Assembly: GCF_000613305.1 (NCBI RefSeq) | Contig: NZ_BAIO01000014.1 | Coordinates: 1-21,870 of the forward strand | DNA: 21,870 nt | Origin: Komagataeibacter kakiaceti JCM 25156 | GTDB taxonomy: Bacteria; Pseudomonadota; Alphaproteobacteria; Acetobacterales; Acetobacteraceae | Direction: 5' to 3' | In this document: piece by piece, positions 1-9,055 of the stretch | How the letters are laid out: each line of letters starts with the position of its first letter | Position numbering within the stretch: position 1 is the stretch's first letter | Position numbers and translations under genes: made by a program | Notes under the pieces: generated by a model | What the model saw: the letters and a program-made list of their open reading frames with translations, nothing else | Told to the model about the DNA's origin: nothing | The model's database searches: none

Positions 1-182
1 TGGTGGATGGCGACAAGATCCAGCTCCCCCGCCGCCGCGCCGATCACGTCCATGGTATGATCGGTGGAACCGTCATTGACCACGACCACCTGCGCGCCTT
101 CACTCTGGCAGGCAAGCGACGTCAGCGTCAGCCGCAGGCGGTCGGCCTCGTTTCTGGAGCGGATGATGACACTTGCTTTCAT
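1..182 (-). CDS. GT2-family glycosyltransferase, N-terminal part (runs off the window)
   Basis: The minus strand from position 182 reads MKASVIIRSRNEADRLRLTL and continues open to the window edge, giving about 60 residues. The first beta strand (SVIIRSRNEADRL) and the nucleotide-binding segment VVVVNDGSTDHT are hallmarks of the GT-A fold of family 2 glycosyltransferases, which transfer a sugar from a nucleotide sugar to a lipid-linked or polymer acceptor at the cytoplasmic face of the membrane. The start codon overlaps the stop of the upstream SGNH gene as ATGA (179-182), so the two are probably translationally coupled. The acceptor and donor cannot be told from this fragment, because the DxD and catalytic base lie outside the window. 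Confidence 0.85.
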   Translation of the reverse strand, partial: MKASVIIRSRNEADRLRLTLTSLACQSEGAQVVVVNDGSTDHTMDVIGAAAGELDLVAIH

Positions 183-982
183 GGCGTCCTGTTCCTCACG
201 CTGTCGAATACGCCGATATCGTCGAGTACGCGGGCTGTTTCCCGCGTGACCTTTTCATAACCTTCGGGGGTCAGGTGAACGGTATCCAGCTTGAGCCTGT
301 CCGTTCCATGGCGCGCGACAACAGCGTCCACATCAATAATAGAGATGCCTGTTTCGTGTGAAAGTTCCACAAGTGCGAGATTAAAACGCCGGATTCGTGT
401 CGGATAGGTTTCATCCAGCCCCATATGACAGTGAACACCATCACCCGGCATAATAAAGGACAGGTTATAGACCAGTACCGGCACGTCGTTCACCGCGCGC
501 AGGCGTTCGATAATCGCGGCCAGATTGGCCATTGACTGTTCCGGCGTAAGCAGGCCCAGGGGTTCAAAATCCTGCCGCAGCCATGCCCTGTCCTCATCAC
601 GCCAGTGCGCTATGTCGGGGGCATAGAGGTAGTAGCCTTCCGTCCGGTGCCGCAACATGCTGGATGTCACATCGGGCTGGATCGACAGGATGACCGCATC
701 CGACGCGGTGGTGAACAGGGCGTCACTGAACTGGCTGGCCGCCGGATAACTGCCCAGCGGCACGTCACGCGCGGCCAGTGAGGCAGGCACGGATCCCGTC
801 GCCGCCAGCAGGGCGTCCGAACGTGTCCATGTTTCATGACGTACGCGCGCCGTCAGCCCGGAATAGTTGCCGCGCAGCACCTCGCTGATACCATTCCATT
901 GTAATGCACCGCCGATCCGGCACGAATGCAATGTATCATGAACATCGACATTACCTTTTGCGAAGAGGGTCAACCGCCGCAT
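179..982 (-). CDS. SGNH/GDSL-type hydrolase-like protein
   Basis: From the ATG at 982 the protein is 267 residues and begins MRRLTLFAKGNVDVHDTLHS. A C-terminal LDTVHLTPEGY segment fits the Asp-x-x-His catalytic block V of SGNH hydrolases; an N-terminal GNVDVHDTLHSCRIGG could be the nucleophile region. In polysaccharide loci such enzymes add or remove O-acyl groups, but the substrate is unknown here. The frame is open upstream to 1111; I prefer 982 because the extra 43 residues (MVHDCRCSCPYIGKYWYRG...) do not look coding. No strong ribosome binding site decides the start; ATGs at 1048, 1015 and 1006 are alternatives. The stop overlaps the next gene's start as ATGA. Family assignment is moderate: block I is not textbook GDSL. 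Confidence 0.6.
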   Translation of the reverse strand: MRRLTLFAKGNVDVHDTLHSCRIGGALQWNGISEVLRGNYSGLTARVRHETWTRSDALLAATGSVPASLAARDVPLGSYPAASQFSDALFTTASDAVILSIQPDVTSSMLRHRTEGYYLYAPDIAHWRDEDRAWLRQDFEPLGLLTPEQSMANLAAIIERLRAVNDVPVLVYNLSFIMPGDGVHCHMGLDETYPTRIRRFNLALVELSHETGISIIDVDAVVARHGTDRLKLDTVHLTPEGYEKVTRETARVLDDIGVFDSVRNRTP

Positions 983-1191
983 ATGTCGCTCATTTTTCCA
1001 CTCCATTGCGCGCATGTAACGCAGTGTCACCGGGAAAGATGCAGGCATGAAAAAACCGCGATACCAATATTTCCCGATATATGGACATGAACAGCGGCAA
1101 TCATGAACCATGCAATATTCATAAGGGAAACTTGCGATGCGCCCACGGGTTCAGCCTGTCGGACACGGCTGGCTGGCAAGGAGAAACGGGT
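983..1191. promoter_or_regulatory. Divergent intergenic region between the SGNH gene and the GT87 operon
   Basis: This stretch separates the leftward SGNH/GT2 pair from the rightward GT87 operon, so promoters for both are expected here, or just inside an extended SGNH start. I could not find a convincing -35/-10 pair on either strand. The only clear signal is AAGGAG at 1178-1183, eight bases before the ATG at 1192, which fixes the GT87 start. Confidence 0.4.
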
Positions 1192-2838
1192 ATGTCGGAT
1201 TTTGTCGCTTCATTCACATCGGCGCATATGGATGCCCCCCCGGCGGAGCCGCAGGCCACGCGGCTGGTCCGGAACCTGCGCCGGGCCAGTATTTTCATTC
1301 CGGTTTCCATGCTGCTGATCGGCCTGTTCATTACAGCACTGCACTGGTACATGACACGCAACGGGACGGACATTCCCATGGAAAGTCCCTATTTCGTCAA
1401 TAATATTGTGACATTACATGCGATTGAACGCCTGGGTGGCACGGATTCATGGAATCCCATGCTGGCGGTGCGGGACTGGCTATGGGGCAACCCCGATAGT
1501 GACGCCTATGAGCATTTCTTCTTCGGGCTGGGCACCAAGTTCCAGTACCCGTTGACATCCCTGCTGGCTGTCCAGTGGCTACCCCTGGGGGGTGCCTCCG
1601 CCATCCGTTTTCTCAATATTCTGGCGGTTCTGGCATGGATAGCCATTGCGCCGGGCATGATGCTGCTTGATCTGCAACTGGCGCGGCTTCTGGCGCTGCC
1701 GGGGCTGTCGGGCCAGCGTGATGGTCGCCTGTGGCTCATGGGGTGCGCGGCGCTGGGCACGCTCTGTTTCTATCCGCTCATGCGCGCGGTCTATCTGGGC
1801 CAGATCCAGATCTTTCTGGACGCACTGTTTGTTTTCGCCTGCTATTTCCTTGCACGCGGTCAATCGAAATGGGCGGGCATCCTGATCGGGCTATCCGCGC
1901 TGGTAAAGCCACAGATGGCGCTTTTCCTCCTGTGGGGCGCGGTACGGCGCGATCTGGCCTTTGTGACCGGGGCGGCGGTATGCTGTGTTCTGGGTTATTT
2001 TATTTCGGGTATATTGTACGGATGGGGGTGGCCGGTCAGCTACCTGCATGTGCTGGGTTTTATCGGCCAGCATGGCGAAAGTTTTTACGCCAACCAGTCC
2101 CTTGACGGGCTGCTTGACCGCATGATCGGAAACGGCCCCAACCTGATATGGGATGCACGGCATTTCGCGCCCTACAACGCCTTCATCCATGTAATGACCG
2201 TGCTCTTTACGCTGGTAATGATTACAGCCGCGCTATGGGTGGGCCGGATGGCGACAACCCCACTGGCGGGCATGACATCGTTCATGCTTGCAGCCCTGTG
2301 TTTTACGGCGGCGTCCCCAGTCGCGTGGGAACACCATTATGGCATTATGCTGCCCCTGTTCTCACTGATATTTCTGGCGCTACTGCGCAACGGTCCCGGA
2401 CCCATGCCGCGCGGGGCACTCTGGGCCTGCCTGACCGTAACGTTCACCCTTGTCGCCAACTCCCTGGCGCCACTTAATTTTCTGGCTGATACCGCACTGA
2501 ATATCCTGCAATCCTATCTGTTCGTCGCGGCACTTGGCGTGGGCGTTCTGGTTTTCCTGCTCCGCCACGATCTGGCTGGCCCGCGCGCGGGTGACCGGTT
2601 GCCTTATTCCTGCCCAAAAATATGTAACAGCCGGAAGCAACCGCGTGGGGACTGCTCCGTTCAACGCCAGGCGCTTTCATCAGCCTTGCCCAATTCCCAT
2701 GCGGCAAAAACATGCGCCATTACCACGGTTCCGATACTTGCGTTGAAGCAACCTGTATTGAGGCGAAAATGGCACTGGCAGCATTGTCGGGTGAAGAGCC
2801 CTCATATCCCCTTGTCGTCGATCTGGATGGCACCCTGA
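1192..2838 (+). CDS. GT87 (DUF2029)-type polytopic glycosyltransferase
   Basis: Integral membrane protein starting MSDFVASFTSAHMDAPPAEP, with AAGGAG eight bases upstream; the frame is open further upstream but without such a site. It has about ten hydrophobic segments. The central block YLGQIQIFLDALFVFACYFL followed by GILIGLSALVKPQMALFLLWG is the GT87 signature (polyprenyl-phosphate-sugar-dependent mannosyltransferases such as PimE/MptC), and SLDGLLDRMIGNG fits the periplasmic loop. It would transfer a sugar from a polyprenyl-phosphate carrier on the outer face of the inner membrane. The last ~80 residues (from about 2595) do not resemble the family and overlap the next gene by 70 bases. A lost base near 2597-2600 would end the protein at 2627 (tail VALFLPKNM), but I am unsure. 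First gene of a four-gene operon. Confidence 0.75.
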   Translation: MSDFVASFTSAHMDAPPAEPQATRLVRNLRRASIFIPVSMLLIGLFITALHWYMTRNGTDIPMESPYFVNNIVTLHAIERLGGTDSWNPMLAVRDWLWGNPDSDAYEHFFFGLGTKFQYPLTSLLAVQWLPLGGASAIRFLNILAVLAWIAIAPGMMLLDLQLARLLALPGLSGQRDGRLWLMGCAALGTLCFYPLMRAVYLGQIQIFLDALFVFACYFLARGQSKWAGILIGLSALVKPQMALFLLWGAVRRDLAFVTGAAVCCVLGYFISGILYGWGWPVSYLHVLGFIGQHGESFYANQSLDGLLDRMIGNGPNLIWDARHFAPYNAFIHVMTVLFTLVMITAALWVGRMATTPLAGMTSFMLAALCFTAASPVAWEHHYGIMLPLFSLIFLALLRNGPGPMPRGALWACLTVTFTLVANSLAPLNFLADTALNILQSYLFVAALGVGVLVFLLRHDLAGPRAGDRLPYSCPKICNSRKQPRGDCSVQRQALSSALPNSHAAKTCAITTVPILALKQPVLRRKWHWQHCRVKSPHIPLSSIWMAP

Positions 2839-4205
2839 TTGCAACGGATCTGCTGATAGAATCCTTTTTCAGTTACATCGGGCGTGCGCCCGCCAGCCTG
2901 CCCCTTGTCCTGCTCTCGCTCCTGCGCGGGCGGGCCTGCCTGAAGGAGGTGCTGGCGTCACGCGCGCAGGTGGATGTAACCACCCTGCCCTATCACCAGT
3001 CCGTTCTGAGCCTGATTGACGAGGCAAGGGCGCAGGGGCGGCCCGTCTATCTTGCCACCGCGTCAAACGAACGTTTCGCGCAGGCCGTGTCCGCCCATCT
3101 GGGCCGGTTTGACGGGCTGTTCGCCAGCGACGTGAACCACAATCTCGCGGCCTCCAACAAGGCGAAAGTGCTGATCGACCGGTTTGGTGACAAGGGCTTC
3201 GATTATGTCGCAACCATCGGCATGACCTGGAAATCTGGCGTCATGCCCATCGTTGCCATGCGATCGGTCTCGACGCCAGATCGTCGCGCACGCTGAATAC
3301 GTTCGGCAATGTCGATATAATGGAAAAACCCCGCCAGTCGCTGAAAGTGTGGCGGCGGGCGCTACGGGTGCATCAATACGCCAAGAATGTACTTGTCTTC
3401 ATGCCCGCGCTGGCGGCGCATGACTTCAGCATGCATACAATGGTGGAAAGCTGCGTGCCTTTGCGGCTTTCTGCGCGGCGGCGTCGGCCATATACCTGCT
3501 GAACGATCTGGCGGATCTGGGTGATGACCGGCAGCATCCCTCCAAAAGGAAACGGCCCCTGGCCAGCGGCGCGCTGTCGGTTCATGCGGCGCTGACGGCC
3601 ATCCCCGTGCTGGGGTTATGCGCCGTCATGGCCTGCCTGTTCCTGCCATGGATGTTTTCCTTCACCCTTGCGGGTTATGTCGCACTGACAACGGGGTATT
3701 CCTTCTGGCTCAAACGCAAGATGCTTGGTGATGTCGTGGGGCTTGCGCTTTTATATACAGCCAGGCTTCTGGGCGGGGGAACCGCGACGGGAATAGTACT
3801 CTCGGAGTGGCTGCTGGCGTTTTCCCTGTTCGTGTTCACCTCTCTCGCCTGATCAAGCGATATACCGAACTGCTGGTCCGTCTGGACGGGAACCTGCCGG
3901 AATCCAGTTCCCGGGCCTATCGCAAGGATGACCTTTTCATTCTGGCCGCGCTGGCTGCCACATGCGGCACAAACGCGGTTACGGTGTTCTGTCTTTATAT
4001 TTCCTCACCCTCGGTTCGGGAAATATATATGCGCCCCTATATTTTATGGATACTGCCGCCTGTCCTGCTGTTCCTGCTGGCACGCGCGCTCATGGTGGCG
4101 CATCGGCGGCAGATGAACGATGACCCCGTCATCTGGGCGCTACGGGATCGGACCAGCCTGATTGCCGTGGGGTTTTCCACCCTTGTCGTTCTTGCGGCGA
4201 TCTAG
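2769..4205 (+). CDS. HAD phosphatase-UbiA prenyltransferase fusion, DPPR-synthase-like (frame broken three times)
   Basis: Restored, this is a 479-residue two-domain protein. Residues ~10-160 are a HAD phosphatase: motif I DLDGTL, motif II TAS, lysine NKAKVLI. Residues ~185-479 are a UbiA-type prenyltransferase with a first Asp-rich motif NDLADLGDDRQHPSKRKRP, then GYSFWLKRKMLGDVVGLALL and ALIKRYTELL. That motif set resembles mycobacterial decaprenyl-phosphate 5-phosphoribosyltransferase (Rv3806c), which joins PRPP to a polyprenyl phosphate; the HAD part could remove the 5-phosphate. Frame breaks of one lost base each lie near 3210 (GTCGCAAC, expected GTCGGCAAC), 3451 and 3850. HAD motif IV reads GNH rather than GND after restoration. 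The start at 2769 has GAGG five bases upstream; ATG 2712 is an alternative. The stop (4203-4205) is one base before the next ATG. Family call is strong; substrate is inference. Confidence 0.8.
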
Positions 4206-4206
4206 C

Positions 4207-5933
4207 ATGGCGCAGCCCGTCACGACATCGGTAATGGCCCATCCGTTTGCGCGGCGTATTCCCGACTGGTGCCTGCAGGCCGTACTGATCGTATCCGCCG
4301 CCCTGTTTTCCATTGGCGTATCAGGTTACGCCGGGGGGCAGGAAAACAATTATTACCATCTGCCCATTCTGGCGCGGCTATATGATGAACCACAATTCGC
4401 GGATGACCTGTTCATCCAGAGCCTGCGTTTTTACGCATCCGGTTTCTGGATGCTGTTCGCCGGTCATGCACATGGGCAGGATGCCTATACTCTCCTGTTT
4501 TCATGCCAGATCATATCCCGCGTCATACTGTTTACCGGATTGCTGGCATGGGCCAGACTGGTGGGCATTGCGGGTATCAGGGCGCAATGCGTGTTCGTCG
4601 TGCTTGCGTCACTGTCTTCAATACTGCGAGGATACTCCAAAGCCGGTGACGGTGGCCTGCTGATTGATTATTTCACGCAATCGGAACTGGCGAATGGGAC
4701 CACCCTGCTCGCCCTGGCCTGGATGGCGCGACGGCGGATAACGGCCGCATTCGCGATGAATGGCGTAACCTTTTTCATCAACGCCTTCATCGCCGTCTGG
4801 ACGGCGGTTCCGATGGCGTTCATTTTATGGTTTCAATGGTATGAGGAAAAATGGCGGCTACGCCCGCTGCTGCTCCATGCCGTGGCGGGGCTGGCCATTT
4901 TTGCCCTTCTGGCCGTGCCGGTGGTCCATAATATCCGTATCAACCCCTATGGTACGGCTGTTCCCCCCTTTGACTATGTCACATTTCTGGAGGAGTTCTT
5001 TCCATATCATTTCCTGATATGGACAATACCCTCATCGGACATCTGGTCGTTTCTGGTCGTATTCTGCTGTGGCCTGGCGGCGACCTCGGCGCTGTCGGCA
5101 ACCGGTTCCTTTCTTGCCGTCGCACTCTGGGGGGCGGTCATGGTCTGGGTTGCGGGAATTTTCCTGCCGTTTTTCACCCATTCACGCCTGCTGCTTAACC
5201 TGCACCTGCTGCGTTCGGGAACCACCGTTCACCTGCTGGCCGCCGTGGCGGTTGCCGCACTGGCAACCCGATGGCTATTTTCCCGTGCCGCATCAGACCG
5301 TTACATATGGGCACCCGCGCTGATCCTGTCGGCCTGTACAAGTGACAGGATGCTGCCCCTGATCATTATCGTGCTGCTGTTGCGGCGGGCGATCCCCGAA
5401 CCGGAGTTCAGGCCATGGCTGCGTTATGGCGTGGCGACGGCATTGCTGCTGCCGGTCATCCTTTTCAGCATCATACACGGGCTTCACGTTCTTTCCGCTG
5501 AACGACAGGTTATCGCACAACGAGACGACTGGCAGGCGCTGGGTCTGTGGGCGCGGGCACGAACCCCTGAAACGACGGTTTTCCTGCTTCCCCCCGGCAC
5601 ATCACGCGGAACACGGCCCGGTTTCACGATCGATGCCGGGCAGGATCAACTGTTCAGCGGCGCGGTCGTATTCAATTACTTTTCGCACCGGCAGGCATGG
5701 ATCATTCGGGCCTCCGGTTCGGCGGTCATGTGGGCGCCCGCCTATTACCCGACATGGCGCGACAGGCTGCTTGAGGTCGCCCGACTGAAGGATCTACCTG
5801 CCCGCCTGCACTACGCCGCGCAACACGACATTGCTACGTTGTCGATCACTGCGTTCAAACCGATCCGTTCCTGCCAGTCGCACGGTTCGGGCGTTTATGC
5901 GTATTTGAGTCATCCAGAGGAATGGAAACATGA
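4207..5933 (+). CDS. Large polytopic membrane protein of unknown function (DUF6798-like; one frameshift)
   Basis: Restored length is 575 residues. After a short N-terminus there are about ten to twelve hydrophobic segments and then a soluble C-terminal domain of ~120 residues (from about DDWQALGLWARARTPE). The segment NNYYHLPILARLYDEPQFADDLFIQSLRFY follows TM1 and recalls uncharacterised bacterial membrane proteins grouped as DUF6798; I cannot verify that name here. The architecture, membrane bundle plus extracytoplasmic C-terminal domain, is like GT-C glycosyltransferases, but I see no diagnostic motif. One base is missing near 5834: restoring it turns the tail into YVVDHCVQTDPFLPVARFGR and moves the stop to 5931-5933, an ATGA overlap with the next gene. 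Uncorrected, the frame would run wrongly to 6084 through that gene. Start ATG 4207 lies one base after the previous stop. Confidence 0.7.
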
Positions 5934-6310
5934 AATTCGGGACCATTATTCTTGTTCTGGTCAGTGTATTACTCTCCTCATCCGCCCAGATCCTGCTCAA
6001 AACCGGCATGTCTGCGCCACGCGTGCAAAACGCCCTGTCCGGCCGGGAGGATCTGCGGCAGATCATCCTCTCTATTGCGCTTAATCCTTCCGTCGTGGCG
6101 GGTCTTGTGGCATTCGGCCTCAGCGCCATTGTCTGGCTTCTGGTACTGGCACGCATTGATGTCTCCCAGGCCTATCCCTGTGTCGCGCTGGGTATTGTGC
6201 TGACGGTGGTGGCGGGCATCGCGTTTCTGGGCGAACAGATTCACCCCTTGCGGATTGTGGGGCTGGTCGTAATTGTATCTGGCGTTATTATCATGTCGCG
6301 CGCCAGTTAG
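5930..6310 (+). CDS. EamA/SMR-like small membrane transporter (ArnE/ArnF-type flippase subunit)
   Basis: A 126-residue protein with four hydrophobic segments (roughly residues 4-22, 52-76, 80-100, 105-123) and the features LLKTGM near the N-terminus, WLLVLARIDVSQAYPCVALG, and a C-terminal GEQIHPLRIVGLVVIVSGV. This is the EamA/small-multidrug-resistance fold. Single-repeat members in sugar-lipid operons, such as ArnE/ArnF, move undecaprenyl-phosphate-linked aminoarabinose across the inner membrane. Next to a UbiA-type lipid-sugar synthase and a GT87 enzyme, a flippase role for a polyprenyl-phosphate sugar is the best inference. A drug-efflux role is possible but fits the context less well. It is the last gene of the operon; its start overlaps the preceding stop as ATGA. 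Confidence 0.8.
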   Translation: MKFGTIILVLVSVLLSSSAQILLKTGMSAPRVQNALSGREDLRQIILSIALNPSVVAGLVAFGLSAIVWLLVLARIDVSQAYPCVALGIVLTVVAGIAFLGEQIHPLRIVGLVVIVSGVIIMSRAS

Positions 6311-6334
6311 GTATCTGAAGTCTGATTGACAAAT

Positions 6335-6413
6335 AATAAACGGTTTTGGTCGCCGATTTTTTAAATATGGCGTTTCCTGAAGCTTTTGGAAAAAAGCTTC
6401 ACCAAAAACTTCC
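6335..6413 (-). repeat. Paired-hairpin dispersed repeat, copy 1
   Basis: The reverse complement of this stretch matches 10497-10572 almost throughout: GAAGTTTTTGGTGAAG, a hairpin, AAACGCC, then AAAAAATCGGC and TTTATT. At 6379-6400 lies a nearly perfect hairpin with arms GAAGCTTTT and AAAAGCTTC. A second, decayed hairpin (GCCGATTTTTT...GGC) lies at about 6353-6371. It begins 25 bases after the stop of the flippase gene, so it may act as a 3'-end processing or termination element. I recall similar elements between genes of Komagataeibacter and relatives; copy number needs a genome search. Confidence 0.8.
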
Positions 6414-6858
6414 TTATAATATGCGCAATATTCCTGGAGCAGGCATAGGAGACGGGATCACTTTACCCGACACATTGGCCGGGTCAGCTTCGGTCATGTC
6501 CGTTTCCGGCTTCCTGTCCAGACCGAGGCGTCGTCCATCACGTTTTGACAAGGAGCCGTAACGAGATCATGGCGCATCTGCACGATGGTCAGATTCAGAT
6601 GTGTAAGGCGTGGCCCCGACTACCCGGCACGTAGCTTCAGATGCCCCATAATACGAACAGATCCCCGCATAAGGACACGCTCCGGGACTTCCGAACTTTC
6701 TGAACGGAAGCCCCTCAGCGCAATCGCAACAGGATCATGTGCAGCAGGCACAAGGACTGACGGCATGTCGCCATACGATTTGACACGTACCCCCGCCGTC
6801 AGTCTCGCTGCTACTCTCCTGCCCTGATTATGCTTTCCAGGCCGGGTGGTGTCCGGCG
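6414..6858. other. Intergenic stretch with possible decayed minus-strand coding remnants
   Basis: No intact gene is recognisable. On the minus strand two short open stretches look faintly protein-like: 6766-6620 (starting MPSVLVPAAHDPVAIALRG) and about 6566-6414 (YGSLSKRDGRRLGLDRKPET), in different frames and separated by stops. They could be the remains of an old gene or chance. The rightward 80-codon open frame 6585-6827 is arginine- and proline-rich and is probably non-coding. Converging genes end at both sides (6310 and 6859). Confidence 0.35.
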
Positions 6859-9041
6859 TTATGCCTGGCCAGCACTCGGCAGCATCTCATCGCTGTATTT
6901 TTTGCGCTCCGTAAAAAGCTGCGTTACCGCGCTATAAACCTCGTCAATAGTAATGAACTTTATGCAGGCGACATCCTTGGCGCATTCATCGTAATTATGA
7001 TGCAGGGAACAGCCCGCGCACGGAACACGGCGGCTGATGGCAATTCCTCCACGCTCCTGCCCCCATTCTTCCCATCCAATACGGAGGAATGAAGACTGAC
7101 CACCTCTGTGCCACGCAGCGAGGCAAGATGCTTGGGGCCTGAATCATTTCCGACAAATACGGTGGAAAATGAAAGAAATGCGTCAAAATGATCAAACGGA
7201 ATCTGACCACTGACATATACAATCATGCCACTCTCTAGCAGTTCGCTAGAAATTTTTGCCTTCTGATCCTCATTTTCGGCCATATATACAACACGAACGC
7301 CCATTTCCCGGGCAATTCTTTCGGCAAGTTTGGTGTAATATGGCCAGTGCGTAAATTTAATTCGCGCACCGCTATGAATGACAATATACGGATCAGAGCT
7401 GAAAATCCCATAGGGAACCAGCATCTCCCGACTGAGATCATCCCTTCTCATGACCCGGGCGCCGCTATCTATTGCAAGAGCAATAGATTCACCAATTATT
7501 CCGGTTCGCGCGGAATGTTTGACAAAGTCACATCCCGTGGTGGGATCATAACTGGAGAAATTCAGATCAATCGACTTGCGGTGACCACCGAAACCAACGG
7601 TCAATGGCGCCTGAATCAAAGGCAGCAATTTATGCGAATTCGCGGAAACAGGAAGATCAACCGCCAGATCAAACTTATATTTCTCAAGCTCTTTTTTCAG
7701 GCTTATCTGATTTTCCAGCGTCATGACACGTTCGTGCATGTCGGGATCATCGGGGAAATTGACGATTATAATATCATCAAAAATACCCAATGTCCGGGCC
7801 AGACCTTCATTGGCGCGCGACAGTAACCCTACTATTTTCGCTTCGGGCAATGCAGAACGGATTTTGCGGAGTGCCGGAATGGACGCGACCATATCCCCCA
7901 GTTGATCCGGGCGCAGAACAGCTACCGTCCTGATCTCGATCGGGAAGGAACGCGTATTACAGCGATGCAGCACGCTTGGTTGCGAATTGATCTGTTCCAC
8001 CAGCGACAGTTTCGATTTTCTGTCAATGGGTGCGATAATCGCATCAGAATTTCTGTAAGTCTCGCGATCAAAGGGGGGCGCGACTATGAGCCGTTCGCGA
8101 CGCCAGGTCTGATGCTCGACCTCCTCCAGACCGGGCGCTACCGCACGAAAAATAAAATCATGCTGACCGGGCTCGACATCCGTAAAGTCGACCCATGAAT
8201 TATAACAATATTTCTTTATATTTATATTTTCTTTTTCCCTAGGCTGACGTGCCACAGTAAGACGTTCACTATGGATTATCTTCCCATCCATAAGTATATC
8301 TATTCTGTCAAGCGGCACAGCGGAGACCAGGTAGCCTCGCAACGCACTGATACCCCGGACAGTCAACCCGCGCCCCCACTCGGTAATCTGGGGCGTTCCG
8401 TTACGCGTAGGCACGAAAGCCGGCTGATGACTGACGCAGAGATCATCATACGGAACCGGAAGCAATGATCCGTCCAGAAGCGCGTTATGGACATTTTTTG
8501 TGATATCGTCCGCGGAAAGAACGCCGGGCTCTGTTAGCGAAACAGAGTCCTGAAGCTGTTTCATATTGCGTTCGTATCGCAGTTCCGCTGAATTTTTCAG
8601 CGCTGCTATTTCGCGGGCCGGATCCCCCCAGTTAGGATCCAGATCCAGAGCCGCCTGGTAATATGCAAGGGCTTTTTCATATTGTTTAATGGTTTTATAA
8701 AAATGCCCAAGCTGATGAGAGATCTCCCGATCGGTCGGGTCAAGAGAGTAAGCTACATCGTAGTGGTATTGAGCCTCGACAAAGTTACGTGACTCCTTGT
8801 ACATGTGGCCTGCCTGAATATGGATGCCACGATCCACACGTAATTCAAGCGCATGACAGAAAAGTCTGGCGGCATCTACAAATCGCCCCGTATCGCGCGC
8901 ACGGTCAGCCGCGGCTACGCGCTTTTTCCACTCCTGCTCATTCGCGTCGTTTGAATGCGAAGACTTGCCCTGATTACCTGAGTTTGATGAAAACCGCTTA
9001 AGTTTTTCCGGAAGAAGCCGATATATTTTGTCAATTTTCAT
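6859..9041 (-). CDS. TPR-repeat protein with C-terminal GT9 (heptosyltransferase-like) domain (one frameshift)
   Basis: Restored length is 727 residues. Domains: an N-terminal linker; three TPRs at ~40-141 (DAARLFCHALEL, EAQYHYDVAYSLDP, KALAYYQAALDLDP); a beta-rich segment ~205-320 of unknown type; and a GT9 fold from ~372 (VLRPDQLGDMVASIPALRKI, then VIHSGARIKFTHWP and VFVGNDSGPKHLAS at ~629-641). GT9 enzymes transfer heptose or related sugars from nucleotide sugars in the cytoplasm. One base is missing near 7070 (GGGAAG, expected GGGAAAG); restored, the tail gives EWGQERGGIAISRRVPCAGC and ends at 6859, whereas the uncorrected frame stops at 6960. The start is secure: GGAGGAG at 9049-9055, seven bases before the ATG. 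Codon use is richer in A and T than in neighbouring genes, suggesting separate acquisition. It sits alone, between two copies of a repeat. Confidence 0.85.
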
Positions 9042-9055
9042 CTCAAAACTCCTCC

